This document shows positions 1 through 12,260 of a stretch of DNA of 64,000 nucleotides, piece after piece. The DNA comes from Prostheceraeus crozeri. Its lineage: Eukaryota > Platyhelminthes > Polycladida > Euryleptidae. The translations under genes and the position numbers were made by a program. Each line of letters opens with the position of its first letter. Position 1 is the first letter of the stretch. The notes under the pieces are model-generated. The model was not told the DNA's origin and ran no database searches. It saw only the letters and a program-made list of their open reading frames with translations. The stretch spans positions 124,001 to 188,000 of the forward strand of contig CAJQUW010008638.1 of the NCBI GenBank assembly GCA_907163375.1, read 5' to 3'.

Positions 1-95
1 CAGATGCATGCAAGCGTGTGAAAGCGCTCATTGAAGAAAATACAACATATGAAGAGTTCATGTGTAATGCAATCAAAAATACTCTATAAGGAGTT
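1..95 (+). repeat. Direct repeat, copy A
   Basis: About 85 bp here recur at 1384-1468 at about 90% identity by eye (shared stretch starts TGCATG and runs through GCGCTCATTGAAGAAAATAC). Both copies are open in one frame and read VKALIEENTT.EEFMCN.IKNTL. The repeated peptide is not recognised. The pair probably belongs to one older mobile element whose body lies between or around them. Confidence 0.6.
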
Positions 96-229
96 CGTAG
101 TTCTCTACGCGTCATGAAAAAATTGCAAAGTTTCGGGACAGTCAGGCTTCTAAGTTGAGCTACTCCTGGTAGCTGGTGAATATGCTGCATTGAGACTGGC
201 AACGATGCTTCATGAAGTAATTGATTGCT

Positions 230-640
230 GTGGTCTACCGTCTCAATGGCACGGAAGCCTGACTGTTACCGTTTTCTAGGGGAGAAGTGATTTCTTGGAC
301 TGTGGAAATTACAGAGGGATTCGCCTTCTGCAGCATGATGTGAAGCTGCTTGAGAAAGTCATAGAAAGGTTGAGGAAGCTTGCTGACATCGATTGTCGGC
401 AGCTCTATTTCGCAAATGGAAATCTACAACTGATGCCGACTTCATCCTCCGGCAGTTTCAAAATCTTTCGATAGTCCCCATTACACAGCCAAGGAGTTCC
501 TGAGGGACTGGTTGTGGTGATGACTCCATGTGTTGGAGTTCAACGTAAATCATGACGAAGTTCGGTATACCAGAGGTGGACGCAAGCATCGGGGTTAACC
601 AAGGGTAAGCGCATGAATAAAGCAGTGCAAATTGATATTT
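230..640 (+). pseudogene. LINE reverse-transcriptase relic
   Basis: Broken translation across several frames shows a SQWHGSLTVTVF segment, then DCGNYRGIRLLQHDVKLLEKVIERL. This is the palm entry of non-LTR reverse transcriptases (family pattern W..s...PiyKgkGd..dC.nYRgi.LL.h..K..Ekvi..RL). Frameshifts and stops interrupt it, and no F/YxDD motif survives. It is a short, dead fragment of an RTE/L1-like LINE; the clade is uncertain. Confidence 0.6.
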
Positions 641-770
641 GAAAAACGCGAGGTAATTGCACGCATGCTGATGTGTCTCCTAAAAGAGAGATCAACATGG
701 ACTTTTTACGGAAGGAGATATGGTCATATTTGAATTGCGAATGTTGTCATCATGAGACACATTTTCGGCG

Positions 771-1218
771 ATCCTTTACATTAAGGCCGTAGACTCAAAA
801 AAATTCATAAGACACTGAGAATTTCAAAAATAAAACTAAACCAATGATTGTCACTGATATGTGGGCAGCATAGAAACAATTCATTAATCAATTGCAATTA
901 ATCACAATTCTCGTTTTGTCGTCCCAAATGATCATTCTTTGCAAACTAACACTATCGAATGCACTTGAGGCCACACCAAAGCAAAGTTTCGGGCGATGCA
1001 CGGGACGTCCAATGCTTTATTTGACAGCTACATGCAAGACTTCCTTTACTGACGTCTTCATAAAATTAATGTATTGAAATCGCTTCTTTTTTGGATTACA
1101 CATCATTATCGTTGATGAAAGAACTGTAGTATTTGGTTTCTACAATTGAAAGAGTAGTTTTGAAATACTTAAGTGTCTTCTGAACTTTTTTGGAGTCTAC
1201 GGCCGCAATGTAAAGGAT
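771..1218. mobile_element. MITE with ~55-bp terminal inverted repeats
   Basis: The left end starts ATCCTTTACATT, then GGCCGTAGACTC and an A-run, then AAGACACT and ATTTCAAAA. The right end (about 1150-1218) is its reverse complement with a few mismatches (GAGTCTACGGCCGCAATGTAAAGGAT). The 450-bp body has no convincing ORF. This is a non-autonomous DNA transposon; the superfamily is not assignable from the ends. Confidence 0.7.
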
Positions 1219-1383
1219 GGACAAATTTTTCCTCAATGTCACTCGCTGTGCGCTGGCAGTTGCGGTCCTTCAGTGTATTTGAGAGTAGGTTAGACAGCAT
1301 TCAGAACTAGAAATAGCAAGCCATTTTCACAAAATGAGAAAAAGATATCACGTCGTAGCTCCTTCTGAGATAAAGACGCCAAA

Positions 1384-1478
1384 TGCATGTATGCGCGTGA
1401 AAGCGCTCATTGAAGAAAATACAACAGCTGAAGAGTTCATGTGTAATACAATCAAAAATACTCTATATGTAAACAAAA
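1384..1478 (+). repeat. Direct repeat, copy B
   Basis: Second copy of the segment at 1-95, lying on the other side of the MITE at 771-1218. Here the frame stays open for 76 codons (1334-1564), but nothing resembles a known protein, and the neighbouring LINE relic suggests a decayed element. Confidence 0.55.
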
Positions 1479-1564
1479 ACCATCTAGTTCAGGTCAATCG
1501 GTCAATCAATCGTCGTGTCGAAGTACTGGAGTTATTCAGCTCTCCTATGCGTCCAACTGATTAA

Positions 1565-2364
1565 TGGAAGCACCATAGAATGATATTTGGACTAGTCATA
1601 AACTGAACAAGCTTCTTAAAGTTTTGCTGACGCATACTAGTTTTGTGTGGATAAGATGTTGTTCATTTCTACTTTCAATAAACTGAATATCAAGATTCTC
1701 ATAATTTACCTCCCATGCCAGGATTTTTTTCTTTGTTTCAGATTTTCTGCGGATTGTAGAGGTCGACTGACAGCATGACAACAGCCTTCAATAGTTTCCA
1801 AAATATTTCTTGTTTGTTCCTAAATTTTTATCAATTCACAAAAGTTGGTTGAAAATTTCACGATTATCTTTAAGAGAGCTGCTCCTTCATTATTGTGCGT
1901 GTATTGTCGACTCCTGCACCATGCACTGTGCTTCTTCCAACATTTCATTTTGCGTGATTGATTTCTTTCACTATCGCATATTTCGAAGTTCATGTAAAAT
2001 GCAAGTGTATGTGAAGTTAGATGCATGCATGCAAGTGATCACATCTTCATGTTGTAGTCAACAAGACACATTGATATAGGATTCAGTATATTTGAATCTG
2101 CAATTGCCAGCAATCGCTGATGTTGTTCACCGATTTGTTGTAACGCAATAATGCTTGATGCGACGGATAACAAACACCTTTGAATTTAGCGAATTATATA
2201 GTTTCGATTATTCACTCATATGATTCCTAACAATTATAACCTAAATTATTCGGTCGAGTGAGCGCATGTTGCGGCTCATATTTGCTTTCTGATGAACCAC
2301 ACCACTTAACAGGCTGATATATTTAGCAAAATATGCTTATTTTGACCTAGACAGCACAACGCTA
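1565..2364. other. No gene recognised
   Basis: AT-rich sequence with only short overlapping ORFs on both strands, none with a recognisable motif or codon bias. No repeat structure found by eye. Confidence 0.5.
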
Positions 2365-3101
2365 TAGTACGGGAGCTAGCGTGAAGTTGTGCAGGGAACG
2401 AGGTAGTACATAAAACTTTCACACAGCATAGTACACCTCTAACCTACTGCAAAACTTCGCATCTGCCGGATCAGATCATTTGCTTTTCAGAAATAGAGAG
2501 GATAACACAATCCTATGTATTTCCAGTGGTAAAATTCTGACATTTAAGGTGTTGACTCTATTTTTTCGATTTTTGCTCATAAAAGTTACACAAATTGGTA
2601 TTTTGTTGAACTGGTTATTATAGAAATCATCTACAGATCATGATCTTTCAAATGAGTTATCATTCAGTGACAGGATGAAGTAAAGTGTACAAACAGACAC
2701 TTTTCGTTGGTGTAACTGCAAATTTTAACAGAAATTTCAGGAAAATTGTTGATATACTTTAACGAAATTGTCTGTTTGTACACTTTACTTCATCCTCTGT
2801 CACTGAATGATAGCTCATTTGAAAGATCATGATCTGTAGATGATTTCTATAATAACCAGTTCAACAAAATACCAATTTGTGTAACTTTTATGAGCAAAAA
2901 TCGAAAAAATGGAGTCAACACCTTATGTTTTACCACTGGAAATACATAGGATTGTGTTATCCTCTCTATTTCTTAAAAGCAAATGATCTGATCCGGCAGA
3001 CGCGAAGTTTTGCAGTAGGTTAGAGGTGTACTATGCTATGTGAAAGTTTTATGTACTACCTCGTTCCCTGCACCAACTTCACGCTACCTCCCGGACTACT
3101 A
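2365..3101. mobile_element. Fold-back element with ~340-bp inverted arms
   Basis: Almost the whole unit is an inverted repeat. The left arm (2365 to about 2700) and right arm (about 2765 to 3101) are reverse complements at about 95% by eye, around a loop of about 70 bp near TCGTTGGTGTAACTG. Outer ends read TAGTACGGGAGCTAGCGTGA (left) and CACGCTACCTCCCGGACTAC (right). There is no coding capacity. The structure is that of a fold-back or long-TIR non-autonomous DNA element. A diverged single arm of the same family is at about 56516-56700. Confidence 0.8.
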
Positions 3102-4550
3102 TGGTAAACCTCGCATCAATCGATGTTCAGTCCACTATACGCTCATGTATTTCAATATTATTAAGTCAGTATTATTCAATCAAATTCATTGAAGAAACGT
3201 TTACCACGAATATCAATATAATTCCAAGCTACATTATAACTAGAATTCCAATGTGATTGGTGAAGTACCGCAAATGATTTTCAACTATCAGATACCAATC
3301 CATGGCACTTGATGCTGAACAAGGCTTGTGACATGCTAATTAGTGTTTGATTTTAGCGACACATTTCTGTGCATCTTCTAAAGGCATCAATTACACCATC
3401 TTTGCGAGTGGCCATGACGACGTTCTTGGAAGTTGACCATGATTAGCCATGACAGCATATCCGATTCTACCACATCTATTTGTCCATAGCGAGTTCTCAT
3501 CATCTTATCCGGCAATGGCTATTAAACCGGCTGAGCCGGAGTTATTTTTTTTATGTGGTGGCTGTTGAGAAATGTATTTCGCCTGATAAATCAGCAAATT
3601 TCTCAAGAATTTGGATGACGAAACAGGACTACGCAATGCTTGTTATGGGGCTCTGCATATTTCTTGTAGTATTGAGGTGTCTCTTGTAGTTTAGATATTT
3701 GAGACATGATGAAAATAGTGAGTGAATATTGTAAGAACTCATCCGGTGCGATTGCCCTAAAAACCGAAATTGCTTGGCTCAATTGCTGTAATAGCCATTG
3801 CCTTAGAAGAATTTTTAGATCGCTTGACTTGTTTGATACTTCTCTCAATAGCATCTTGCTCATTTCAGTGCTGAACACCTAAATGCCTAAATGATCGATG
3901 ACCGAAAACAGAAATGCTATTTTTTCAGCTTGCTAGTAAGACAAGTTTGAATTATGGCATGGCTAGCCAAAGCTTTTTTAGGTTTTGATTACACCGTTTT
4001 TTTGACTTTTTGTTCATTGTGTATTTCGTCTTTCCCATTTCTCCAAGACGAATATTCATCATCTTTAGATGCAGATTCAGCTCGAGTGACTTGTTCAGCA
4101 CTAATTTTGAAGTACCTGCGTGGCATCAAAGAGCTCCTTGTCCAAAAACTACGACGTCCTTTAATTTGTAGCTATGAAAGGATTGAATCACAGAATTTTC
4201 AAAAATTTAGGGGAGATTCTCCACTATTTTCTTTCTTGACATCAGCGATGAAGAACTGAAGACAGTGATCAAAATCTGACTGACTCATGTTTTCTCCTGT
4301 CCATGTCCCATTCATTGATTTTGTCGTCCACTTGTTGTGCCAAGAACAAAATAATTTTACGGCCCATAGTCTGTGTTTGCAGGCATCCGATTATATCGTT
4401 GATAGGATTTTTAATTTCTTGCGTCTGTGTTATAGTATATAAAAGAGTGTGTAATAGTGTATATTTTGAGGAGGCGCTTTTGACGTCAGCCATGCTTCGA
4501 ATGTAAATTGAAGGTGAATGATTTTTAGCAATTCTAGCTATTTAGCTTTC
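3102..4550. other. No gene recognised
   Basis: Short ORFs only. A weak inverted pair occurs at about 3505-3540 and 3765-3805 (shared GGCAATGGCTATTA followed by a GAGCC-rich stretch), possibly the ends of a small decayed transposon. Nothing else is supported. Confidence 0.4.
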
Positions 4551-6997
4551 TACCGTGTGTCTCAAAAGTCCCCGGAAATGGAAATCCACAACAATTCTTT
4601 CTCATGTTTGTCAATTGCATGCTTTTATCGATTGCTTTGGTATTAGTTGATTGCTATGACATATGAATTCTTACCGCGCTCTATGATTATCAATCATTAG
4701 CTGTAGCATTAGCTGAAGTCATAGAAATTAACAATACCATAGAAAGTCCTAGAATGGAAATTGCATGAAAATTATGGCACACGCCGGGGGAACTTAGTTG
4801 GGGCAAAACGAAAATTTTGCGGACTAGTTTCCTTGTTTTCTGGTTGGCATTTATATTTATCAAGTCAATTTGTGATCTAGATTGTTGCCCCATGTCCAAA
4901 GAGCATGTACACGAAAGCAATAATGAATCTACAAAATACTGCGGCGACAGGATGACAAAGAAGGAAATCCTCTTAAACGTTCTGTACGTTCATCATTTTG
5001 AAATATCGCTCCGATAATCTATCAATAGTATAATCAGACACATGCAACTTGTAATGTCGATTTACAGAGCATGCATTGGTCCAGCTTGAAATCAGAGGCC
5101 AAGAAATCTTACAGTATTCATTTTACTTTGAAGGGTTCCCCTGTTCATAATATTTGAACAATTTTCAAAACCTTTGCATGCTTTCGAATATGAGCCTTCA
5201 AAATATCATCACACTATATCATATAATTCATTTAGTGATTAATTGAAAAGTTCCAACGATTTTCATTTATCTGATAAATGACTGTCGCTAACTTTCGATG
5301 TGCTTATTCTAGAGGAGCGCTAGGTTTCTTGACCGTTAGAAGGAAAAATTATCCAATAATTAGAATTTTTATCTTTGAATTCTTGAAATATTCTTACAAC
5401 CAGCCTACAGCGACTACTTTCGATTATGACTCTGTGAACCAAATTTCAATTCGTATTCCAGTGTTGAAAAATTGCAGAATAGTTGTTGATGACTGGTACA
5501 AATAGACACACTATATTAATCCATGTAATAGTAGGCTATTTCACATAAAACAATGCCACTATCTCACTTAAAATTCTCTTCATGAAAATCCTGTAATTTG
5601 GTGTCAACAACTTCCACAACCAACTTGGCAAATAGTTTGACTATGATATAATGTTTTAGATCGAATCTGATCTGCAGACCATAGATTTTTCCATGTGCCA
5701 TCATTGCACATAGGCAAGATATCAAACTTCCATTCTAATGTATTATTATCTACTTCTATGGCTGAAGTTAAATCATAGCTACCTTCCTCTGCGCTACACC
5801 ACAAACTGCTTCACACGTCAAGTTCATTCTTACTGCATCAACCCAGATGGATTATTTAATCACAGAAAAAGTTTGTGTTACCGCGTGGATAATATCAGGA
5901 ATGACACTCCACGACAGCATGAATAAATTTTAGGCTTTATTTCAAAAGCAAGCACCTCCAAAGTCAACACTGCATGACTGGAAAAAGAAATTACTCGAAA
6001 CTGGCTATCTTTCAAGTGACCGACCTCGTCGCGGCAGACCTCGGTCAGCAACCAATGATGAGAACAAGGAGAATGTGGTGACTGCAGTTAGAGACGATCC
6101 AACTACGTCTATTCGGCGCTTGTCCTCTGACTTGGGAATTTCTCGACCTTCCGTTCAACGAATTTTAAAGGAAGAGAAGTTTCACCCTTATAAACCTTAT
6201 TACTCACAATTTTTGTGCGATGGAGACAGTGATCGAAGATTGGAGTTCTGTGAGAAGATGATCTCGAAGATGGAGAACGATCCGGCGTTTTTGCGAAAGC
6301 TGACGTTTTCTTACGAGGCTACCTTCAGCCTTAATGGCTCGGTGAATAAACACAATGTGCATTACTGGTGTGAAGATAATCCAAAGGTGAGGGTCTTGAA
6401 TCCTGGAAGAACGGAAACACTTTGCGTCTGGGCTTCCATCAGCTTCTACGGAGTCGTGGCCTGTGACATTGATTAACGTACGATGACAGGGGCCAGATAC
6501 AATGACATTCTAAAGCAGAAAATTGTGCCATATTTTAGAAGGCATCCGCAGTCGTTGTTCCAACAAGACGGTGCCAGTGTCCATTATGCCTTACAAGTGA
6601 GAGAGACTTTGAATTCTGAACTGTCTGGTCGTTGGATTGGAAGGCGGGGACCGATAGAGTGTCCAGCTCGCTCTCCCGATCTGACGCCATGCGATTACTG
6701 GTTATGGAGTTACTTGCGGTCAAAAGTTTATACACCTGGTGAGATATTTCCAACGATTGGTTCTTTGAGAAATAAGATTGAAAATGAGCTTGAGGCCATT
6801 CCACTTGATATGTTCAAAAGAGTTTTTCGTGATTTTATAAAGCGTTTAGAAATTTGTCTTCAGCATCAAGGTGAACTGTTTGAAGAATAGTGTTTGTGCA
6901 AAAACAAATAAAATAAAAGCTTTTGGATAAAATTTTCAGTATATTTTTCGTAATTTGTTGTGGATTTCCATTTCCGGGGAATTTTGAGAACACGGTG
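4551..6997 (+). mobile_element. Tc1/mariner-superfamily element with TIRs
   Basis: About 40-bp terminal inverted repeats bound the unit. The left begins ACCGTGTGTCTCAAAAGTCC, then CCGGAAATGGAAATCCACAA. The right (about 6952-6996) is its reverse complement with one indel and one or two substitutions. A TA flanks the left end. The transposase relic is near the right end (5934-6890). The 1.3 kb between left TIR and transposase is longer than usual and may hold a further insertion; part of it (5604-5804, minus) is open but unrecognised. Confidence 0.85.
5934..6890 (+). pseudogene. mariner-like transposase, inactivated (DD41D spacing)
   Basis: The frame is open from just after a TAG at 5931 to a nonsense TAA at 6474, then continues in the same frame to 6890. 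The N-terminal helix-turn-helix ends in a basic RPRRGRPRS linker; a second HTH reads TSIRRLSSDLGISRPSVQRIL. The catalytic core shows QQDGASVHYA (second Asp) and SPDLTPCDYWLW (third Asp), with 41 residues counted between these two. At the first acidic site the motif is FSYEATF, where related transposases carry Asp before Glu, so the first catalytic residue is lost. Internal stop plus missing Asp make it dead. The spacing differs from the 34 of classical mariner, as at 47188-48233, so it is a different family. Confidence 0.88.
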
Positions 6998-9019
6998 TCT
7001 ATTGCCAAACAACATGATTAGAAATTTAGTTTGCATTTCTGGACTACTTTATCTTTTCTTCTAAACCTGTCAGGGATGTGATTTTTCCTGATTTATCAGC
7101 AAATCCTGATCTTTTGGACTGATTTCGGTCATTTTTGAGACAAGGCAGATTCTGCAAAAAATTATAGGGGAGAGGTTTGTGTGGGACTTCATGAATTGCT
7201 TAATCGTCATTGACAGCAACATAGCCGTTTTTCTATTTCTCAAACGTATCCCTATTCTTGTCTACCAGATTGTTTTCATCTTGTCACTTCATTTCCTGTT
7301 TGTAATCAAACTACACCAGGCAATATGTGAATGTCCCAAACTAATGGTTCTACTGTTAATGTAGTAATGACTGTTTATACTGGGCCCCTTCAAAAATTAG
7401 TTTCATGATTTTTTTCGTTTGGTCAACCACACACCTGATCGGTGAAGGCAAAATGTCATGTGAAAATTGTCGCAAGCAATATATCATTACAGTTAAATTT
7501 GAGTCATCTTGTCATGTTGTCACCTGCCAAAAAACACTTCAGGCCTGTGATTATCTCAAAAATCCCACGAGTTTCATGAATCCCACAATTTTACGGATAG
7601 CCAGCAAAAGTCTCTCGCATTTTGTAAGTAGCTATGGACCAAATGGTGGTGTCAAAAGCGACTTCTTCATCTGGAATGCCTCCGTTAGGATTCTGCAATC
7701 CCCATGCTGTGCATAACGCATTCCGAAAAAGTTTTTGGATGTGGAACTTTGTTATGTTGGAGAATTAGTGTATGTCGTGTTCCATTGGTTCAACTTCTGT
7801 AACTGGAAATGTACCGGTATCTGGAATCAGAGACATTTCCTTCATTCGCTGAATCTCGATGGATCACATCAAGCAAAGAAAGTGTATGTCCTAGAAGTGC
7901 ATGTTGAGCAAAATCGATAGATCACTGGTTGAATGAATTTTTGATAAAGTTGCAGAATAAGAAGCCACTTATTCATATAGATAGAATGGTATAGATAGAC
8001 TTGGTTTCAAGATAGACTGTGATGTGCGCTACAATTTTACTGCTGCATACAGGAAGCTAAGGTTGTCCAAGGAAATGTGGGAAATGTTGTTGATCTGAAT
8101 ATCGATCTGCACTTTATTTAAAAGATATCATGGTTAATTTGAAGCCGCCAGTGGTAAAGAGAAATTTTCGAGGTCAAAATTTCAAGGTCCGTGCCAACTG
8201 GAGATAGTGACACCCCTCATTTGCTTTCTCGGTTTCTGTAGCATTTAATTTTTCTTCAGATTCATTATTTATGATGTCATGAAGTCATGAATATTTCACG
8301 AAGTTGTAATTTTGTGATGAACCGTTCTAATTATACAACAGTTCTACCGACAATTCAGAGAAGTCATAGTTTCGACCGAATTACGACAATTCAGATCAGT
8401 CACTTCTGTGAGAGCGACCAGCAAACTTATCATTCAAACGTTTAATGAAAGCAAATATTTTAGCAGCTGACTTTTATAGCATGTCATGATAGTGATGCTT
8501 AATAAGTTTCTGATAGTAATTTTTAATGTTTTTCATACAGTGCTATCATCCTCAAAAACTATTCATACCCATTTCACCCCACTGTTGGCATGCATTTTTC
8601 ACAATGACGGATGAAAACGGAGTCGCAATAAGGCTTTGTCGTCTGAAGCTCATGCTTCTTTGGATTCTACCTTGTCGGAAAGGTTTATTGTCGGCGGTTT
8701 GTGACCGTGCTCCGGCTAACTAGCAGGCTCTGGAATATTATTTTTATTTTACTGGTCATTGAATTTATTTATGTTTGATTAATTTTTCATTCTTTTTCTC
8801 CACGTTTGTTTATTTTAAATGTGTGATAGGCTTCGGCCGTCCGAATTAACACCACCCCCTGGTTTGCGAGATATGAACAATCATCAGATGTTTCATGTTG
8901 TTGAATCAGGTTTTTGGGCATGGCACTTATTTGGCTCATTTGTGATCGAACTTCCTTCCACTGCTCTCTTTTGCACTTCCCCATTTGTTGCAGGTTAAGG
9001 TGTGACAGATCCAACGTAT
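6998..9019. other. No gene recognised
   Basis: AT-rich interval between the mariner-like element and the LINE. ORFs of 60-100 codons (for example 7405-7716 plus and 8787-9023 minus) lack recognisable motifs or splice context. Any LINE 5' untranslated sequence could begin inside the last few hundred bases. Confidence 0.4.
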
Positions 9020-9413
9020 TCACGGCATACGGGCGTCAGGTAGTTCGAGGGTCCCGAACCCACTGGTAATGCTTTGGGAGGCAGGCCCGGTCAACTGCTC
9101 GAAAAAAGGCGGTACAGTTCCACTGCCACGGACATGCGTGGGTAGCTTTACTGAGGGGTTTAGCCCGTGTAGCTGTATCCGGTTCCTCTGCGGACTACCT
9201 GACTTGTACCCATTGTTACGGCAAAGGGGTTCTCATTTGGGTTTCTTCAAGCTTTTGCGACATGAACTGTGCCTATAAGTGTCTTTTTTGCGTATTATTT
9301 ATTGCAGCTTTGTTGCTATTATTTACGTTTTTCTGATGCCTTCCAAAGTTTCTTGTATCACTTTGTTGTACAGTATAATTTTCGTTTATTTGATTGATAT
9401 TCTATGAGAAATT

Positions 9414-10256
9414 ATGAAAATGAGAAAGACACACAAGAAACGCAGTCAAGCCGTCAAGCTCAAAACCCCTCTCAGGATCAGCTTCAGCAACGTAAGAGGA
9501 CTTAGGTCCAATTACGACGACATCAACATCTTCCTGCAAGGTAAGTCACCAGATCTTCTAGCCCTGTCGGAAACCAGGTTAGATCCTAGTGTGTCATCAA
9601 GCGACGTTACTCCTGATGGATACATATTTCACCGGATGGATAAAGGACCTTGTCATGGTCTTGGAGTCTATGCCAAGACAAGCCTTCCCTTGAGAAGGCT
9701 TCGTAGCTCAGAGGATCCAAGGCATGAGTATCTTGCCTTCATTGCGCCGCTGCAGAAGACCACTCTTCTTCTATTTTTCCTATACCGCTCTCCATCAACT
9801 AATGCGGATATTTTCAATGTTCTTTCTGACAAGATCGATTCTCTTCTACAAGAGTATCCCAGCGCTGAAGTTGCCGTTTTTGGTGACTTCAACGTGCACA
9901 ATGTTGACTGGCTTGTGCACTCACGCACCACCGATCTCTCCGGTCAGGCAGCCCAGGATTTCGCTGTCTCTCACAACCTTAGTCAAATTGTCACTTGTCC
10001 TACCAGAGTGCCTGACCGAGCTGGGGATACTGGATATCTCCTTGACCTGTTTCTCACCTCAAATCCATCTTATTTTTCAGCCAAGGTTACTTCTCCCCTC
10101 GGCACGTCTGATCACTGTGTTATCACAGTTTCTGGCAAACAAATTTGCTCCACACCGTCTGCACTCTTCCATAGAACAGTTTATCAATTCTCCAAAGCAG
10201 ACTGGTGTGGCTTCCGCACTTTTCTTAGTCAAGTTCAAGCTGAGAACGTCCACTAG
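9414..10256 (+). pseudogene. LINE ORF2 part 1: AP-like endonuclease
   Basis: A 280-codon open stretch reads as an endonuclease/exonuclease/phosphatase domain of a non-LTR retrotransposon. It has SFSNVRGLRSN near residue 22, the metal-binding ALSETRLD around residue 50, GDFNVHNVDW around 155-165 and the C-terminal catalytic GTSDHCVIT around 230. This domain nicks target DNA for target-primed reverse transcription. The frame ends at a TAG (10254) before reaching the RT, which continues in another frame, so the copy has at least one frameshift between 10250 and 10390. Confidence 0.88.
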
Positions 10257-10389
10257 TCGGCGCAAGAACTGACAGAGTGGCTTCAGATAGGGATGTTGGC
10301 TACATTCCCCACCGTACTTTCCAAATGAAGCCCCACTCACAACCTTAATTTACACCAGAATGTGCAGCTGCAAGTTGTCAGCGTGACCA

Positions 10390-11791
10390 CTTTTTCCATA
10401 AGTATAAGCGTGACAGTAGCGCTGGCAATCTTGAATTGTACAAAACTGCACGAAGACATTGCAAGGAAACCATACATCAAGCCAAAAGCCGTTACGCTTT
10501 GTATGTACGGAAATCCATTGCTACCCAAAAGCTTGGCTGTAAGGACTTCTGGAGGATTTACAACAGTGTCACCAATAGGAACAAATCCTCCATCCCAGCA
10601 CTCCGTCATGCCGAAGTCAGTACTTCTATGGCGACAACCTCAGCAGACAAAGCCGAGCCTCTTTGTAAGGAGTTTGCGAAGAATTCGTCATTAGACGATG
10701 GAGGAAGAATTCCACCTCCAATTCCCACGCGCACTGATGAGACAGTTAGTCCTCCTTCAGTCACAGTCCGAAACGTCAAAAAGATCATCGCCGGTCTCGA
10801 TAGCTCTAAGTCTAGTGGACCAGATTGCATCCCGGTTTCGGTCTTCAAGCATCTCTCACCTGAGCTTTCTCCACTTTTATCTAAACTGTTCAGTAGATGT
10901 GTATCCACCGGTGAGTTTCCCTCTTGTTGGAAAGTAGCTTCCGTGGTTCCAGTTCCAAAGAAAGGTTCTGACTCATCTCTTCCATCTAGTTACCGTCCTA
11001 TCAGCCTGCTTCCAATTGCTGGCAAGATTTTTGAAGCAGTGATTAACCAACACATTAACTTCCTTGAAACTCAGAACCTTCTATCAGAAGAACAGTATGG
11101 CTTCAGGCACTCTCGATCAACTGCAGATCTTCTTTCATATGTCACTGAACATGTGAGTCGTGTCCTTGACAGACAAGGTGAGACGAGATCAGTTGCCTTG
11201 GATATTTCCAAGGCATTCGATAAAGTCTGGCATCAGGGACTCCTTATGAAGCTAAAGTCCTATGGAGTTGCTGATCAACTCCACAAACTTCTTGCTTCTT
11301 TCCTTAGTGACCGGCAGATATCTGTCGTCTTAGATGGCCAAAAGTCTTCCACCAAGTTTGTCAATGCAGGAGTTCCTCAAGGGTCAATTTTGGTACCCAC
11401 TCTTTTTCTGCTGTACATCAACGACCTCCCAGACTGCCTAGTGAGTAAATTGGTGATGTATGCAGATGACACAACACTCTTCAATTCCAATGAGCGACTC
11501 GCTAAAAACACTCAGCAACGTCAGCAGTTATGCGACGTTCTTAATGAAGACTTACGCAGGGTCTCAGAATGGGGCGCCAATTGGCTTGTTTCCTTCAATC
11601 CTTCAAAAACTCAGAATATTCTGCACTCACGACTTAAAGGAGATGATGATCATAGCATTAAGATGTCAGATAATAGGATCAGAGAACAAGATTCCATCTC
11701 CTTCCTTGGATTGGCGGTTACGAAAGATTTATCATGGAAACCGTACATCCAATCCATTAGCAAGCAGGCAGCTCAACGCATTGGTAGTCTC
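10390..11791 (+). pseudogene. LINE ORF2 part 2: reverse transcriptase (5' portion)
   Basis: Reverse transcriptase of the jockey/CR1 group. Motifs in order: SSGPDCIP, YRPISLLP, EEQYGFRHSRSTADLL, ALDISKAFDKVWH (first catalytic Asp), GVPQGSILVPTLFLLYINDL, and the active-site MYADDTTLF. The open frame breaks at 11791 because the BEL/Pao LTR starts there; the last native codons are GGT AGT CTC, and codon phase resumes exactly at 17862 after the duplicated GTCTC. An ORF tail running to 11893 is LTR sequence, not LINE. Confidence 0.9.
11787..11791. repeat. 5-bp target-site duplication GTCTC (left)
   Basis: GTCTC directly precedes the TG of the left LTR and is repeated directly after the CA of the right LTR at 17857-17861. 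Five base pairs is the usual size for BEL/Pao integration. Confidence 0.93.
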
Positions 11792-12237
11792 TGGTTTGTT
11801 CAAACCCGGAGACGATCAATTATCAATCAAAAACCAATTCGTATCGTGTATTATGTTCATTCGGGTAAGCAAGTCAACGTGAACAGAATCTGAGCATTAG
11901 CACATTATACACATGACACACACATAAGACACAATTCGAATTTGGTGCCGAAGGGGTGGAGCGCTCTTAGACAGAGCACAAAGGCATTTATGTATGTCGC
12001 CACTCAGTCTTTACGCCGCATTGTCTGATTGGGAAGAGAGCGAGGCGCGCGCCAGACGTGAAACCGACCACTTAGGGAAGTCCCATGCAACAATACCATG
12101 AACCGAAACTGACTAGCGCGGTTCGACGACGCAATTATATTAACGGGAAGGAATTACTCATGCAAACGCGACATCATACCCGACTTAAGCAAAGTAATTA
12201 AGAAAGAAGGAAGAAAAATACTTAAAACATCAGAACA
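11792..12237 (-). repeat. BEL/Pao 3' LTR (446 bp)
   Basis: Starts TGGTTTGTTC and ends CATCAGAACA on the + strand. Differs from the other LTR by A/G and A/C substitutions (around GGGAAGAGAG and CAATACC) only. A 16-bp perfect palindrome TTCTCCGGCCGGAGAA (12240-12255) abuts it where the polypurine tract is expected; its GGAGAAG half may be the tract. Confidence 0.95.
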
Positions 12238-12260
12238 ACTTCTCCGGCCGGAGAAAACAA

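Noticed and set aside
5604-5804. Protein-like minus-strand ORF inside the 4.5-7.0 kb mariner-like element
   Set aside because: Composition looks coding, but no family is recognised and it is short; it may be a fragment of another insertion.
9724-10937. Several overlapping ORFs in other frames (9724-10272, 10362-10694, 10606-10908, 10698-10937)
   Set aside because: They are alternative-frame readings of the LINE endonuclease and RT genes without motifs of their own.
11792-11893. LINE reverse-transcriptase ORF appearing to continue to 11893
   Set aside because: The last ~34 codons are BEL/Pao LTR sequence; the true LINE sequence stops at the GTCTC duplication.
12238-12260. env gene in the BEL/Pao element
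   Set aside because: Only 23 bp lie between the pol stop and the 3' LTR, so there is no room for one.
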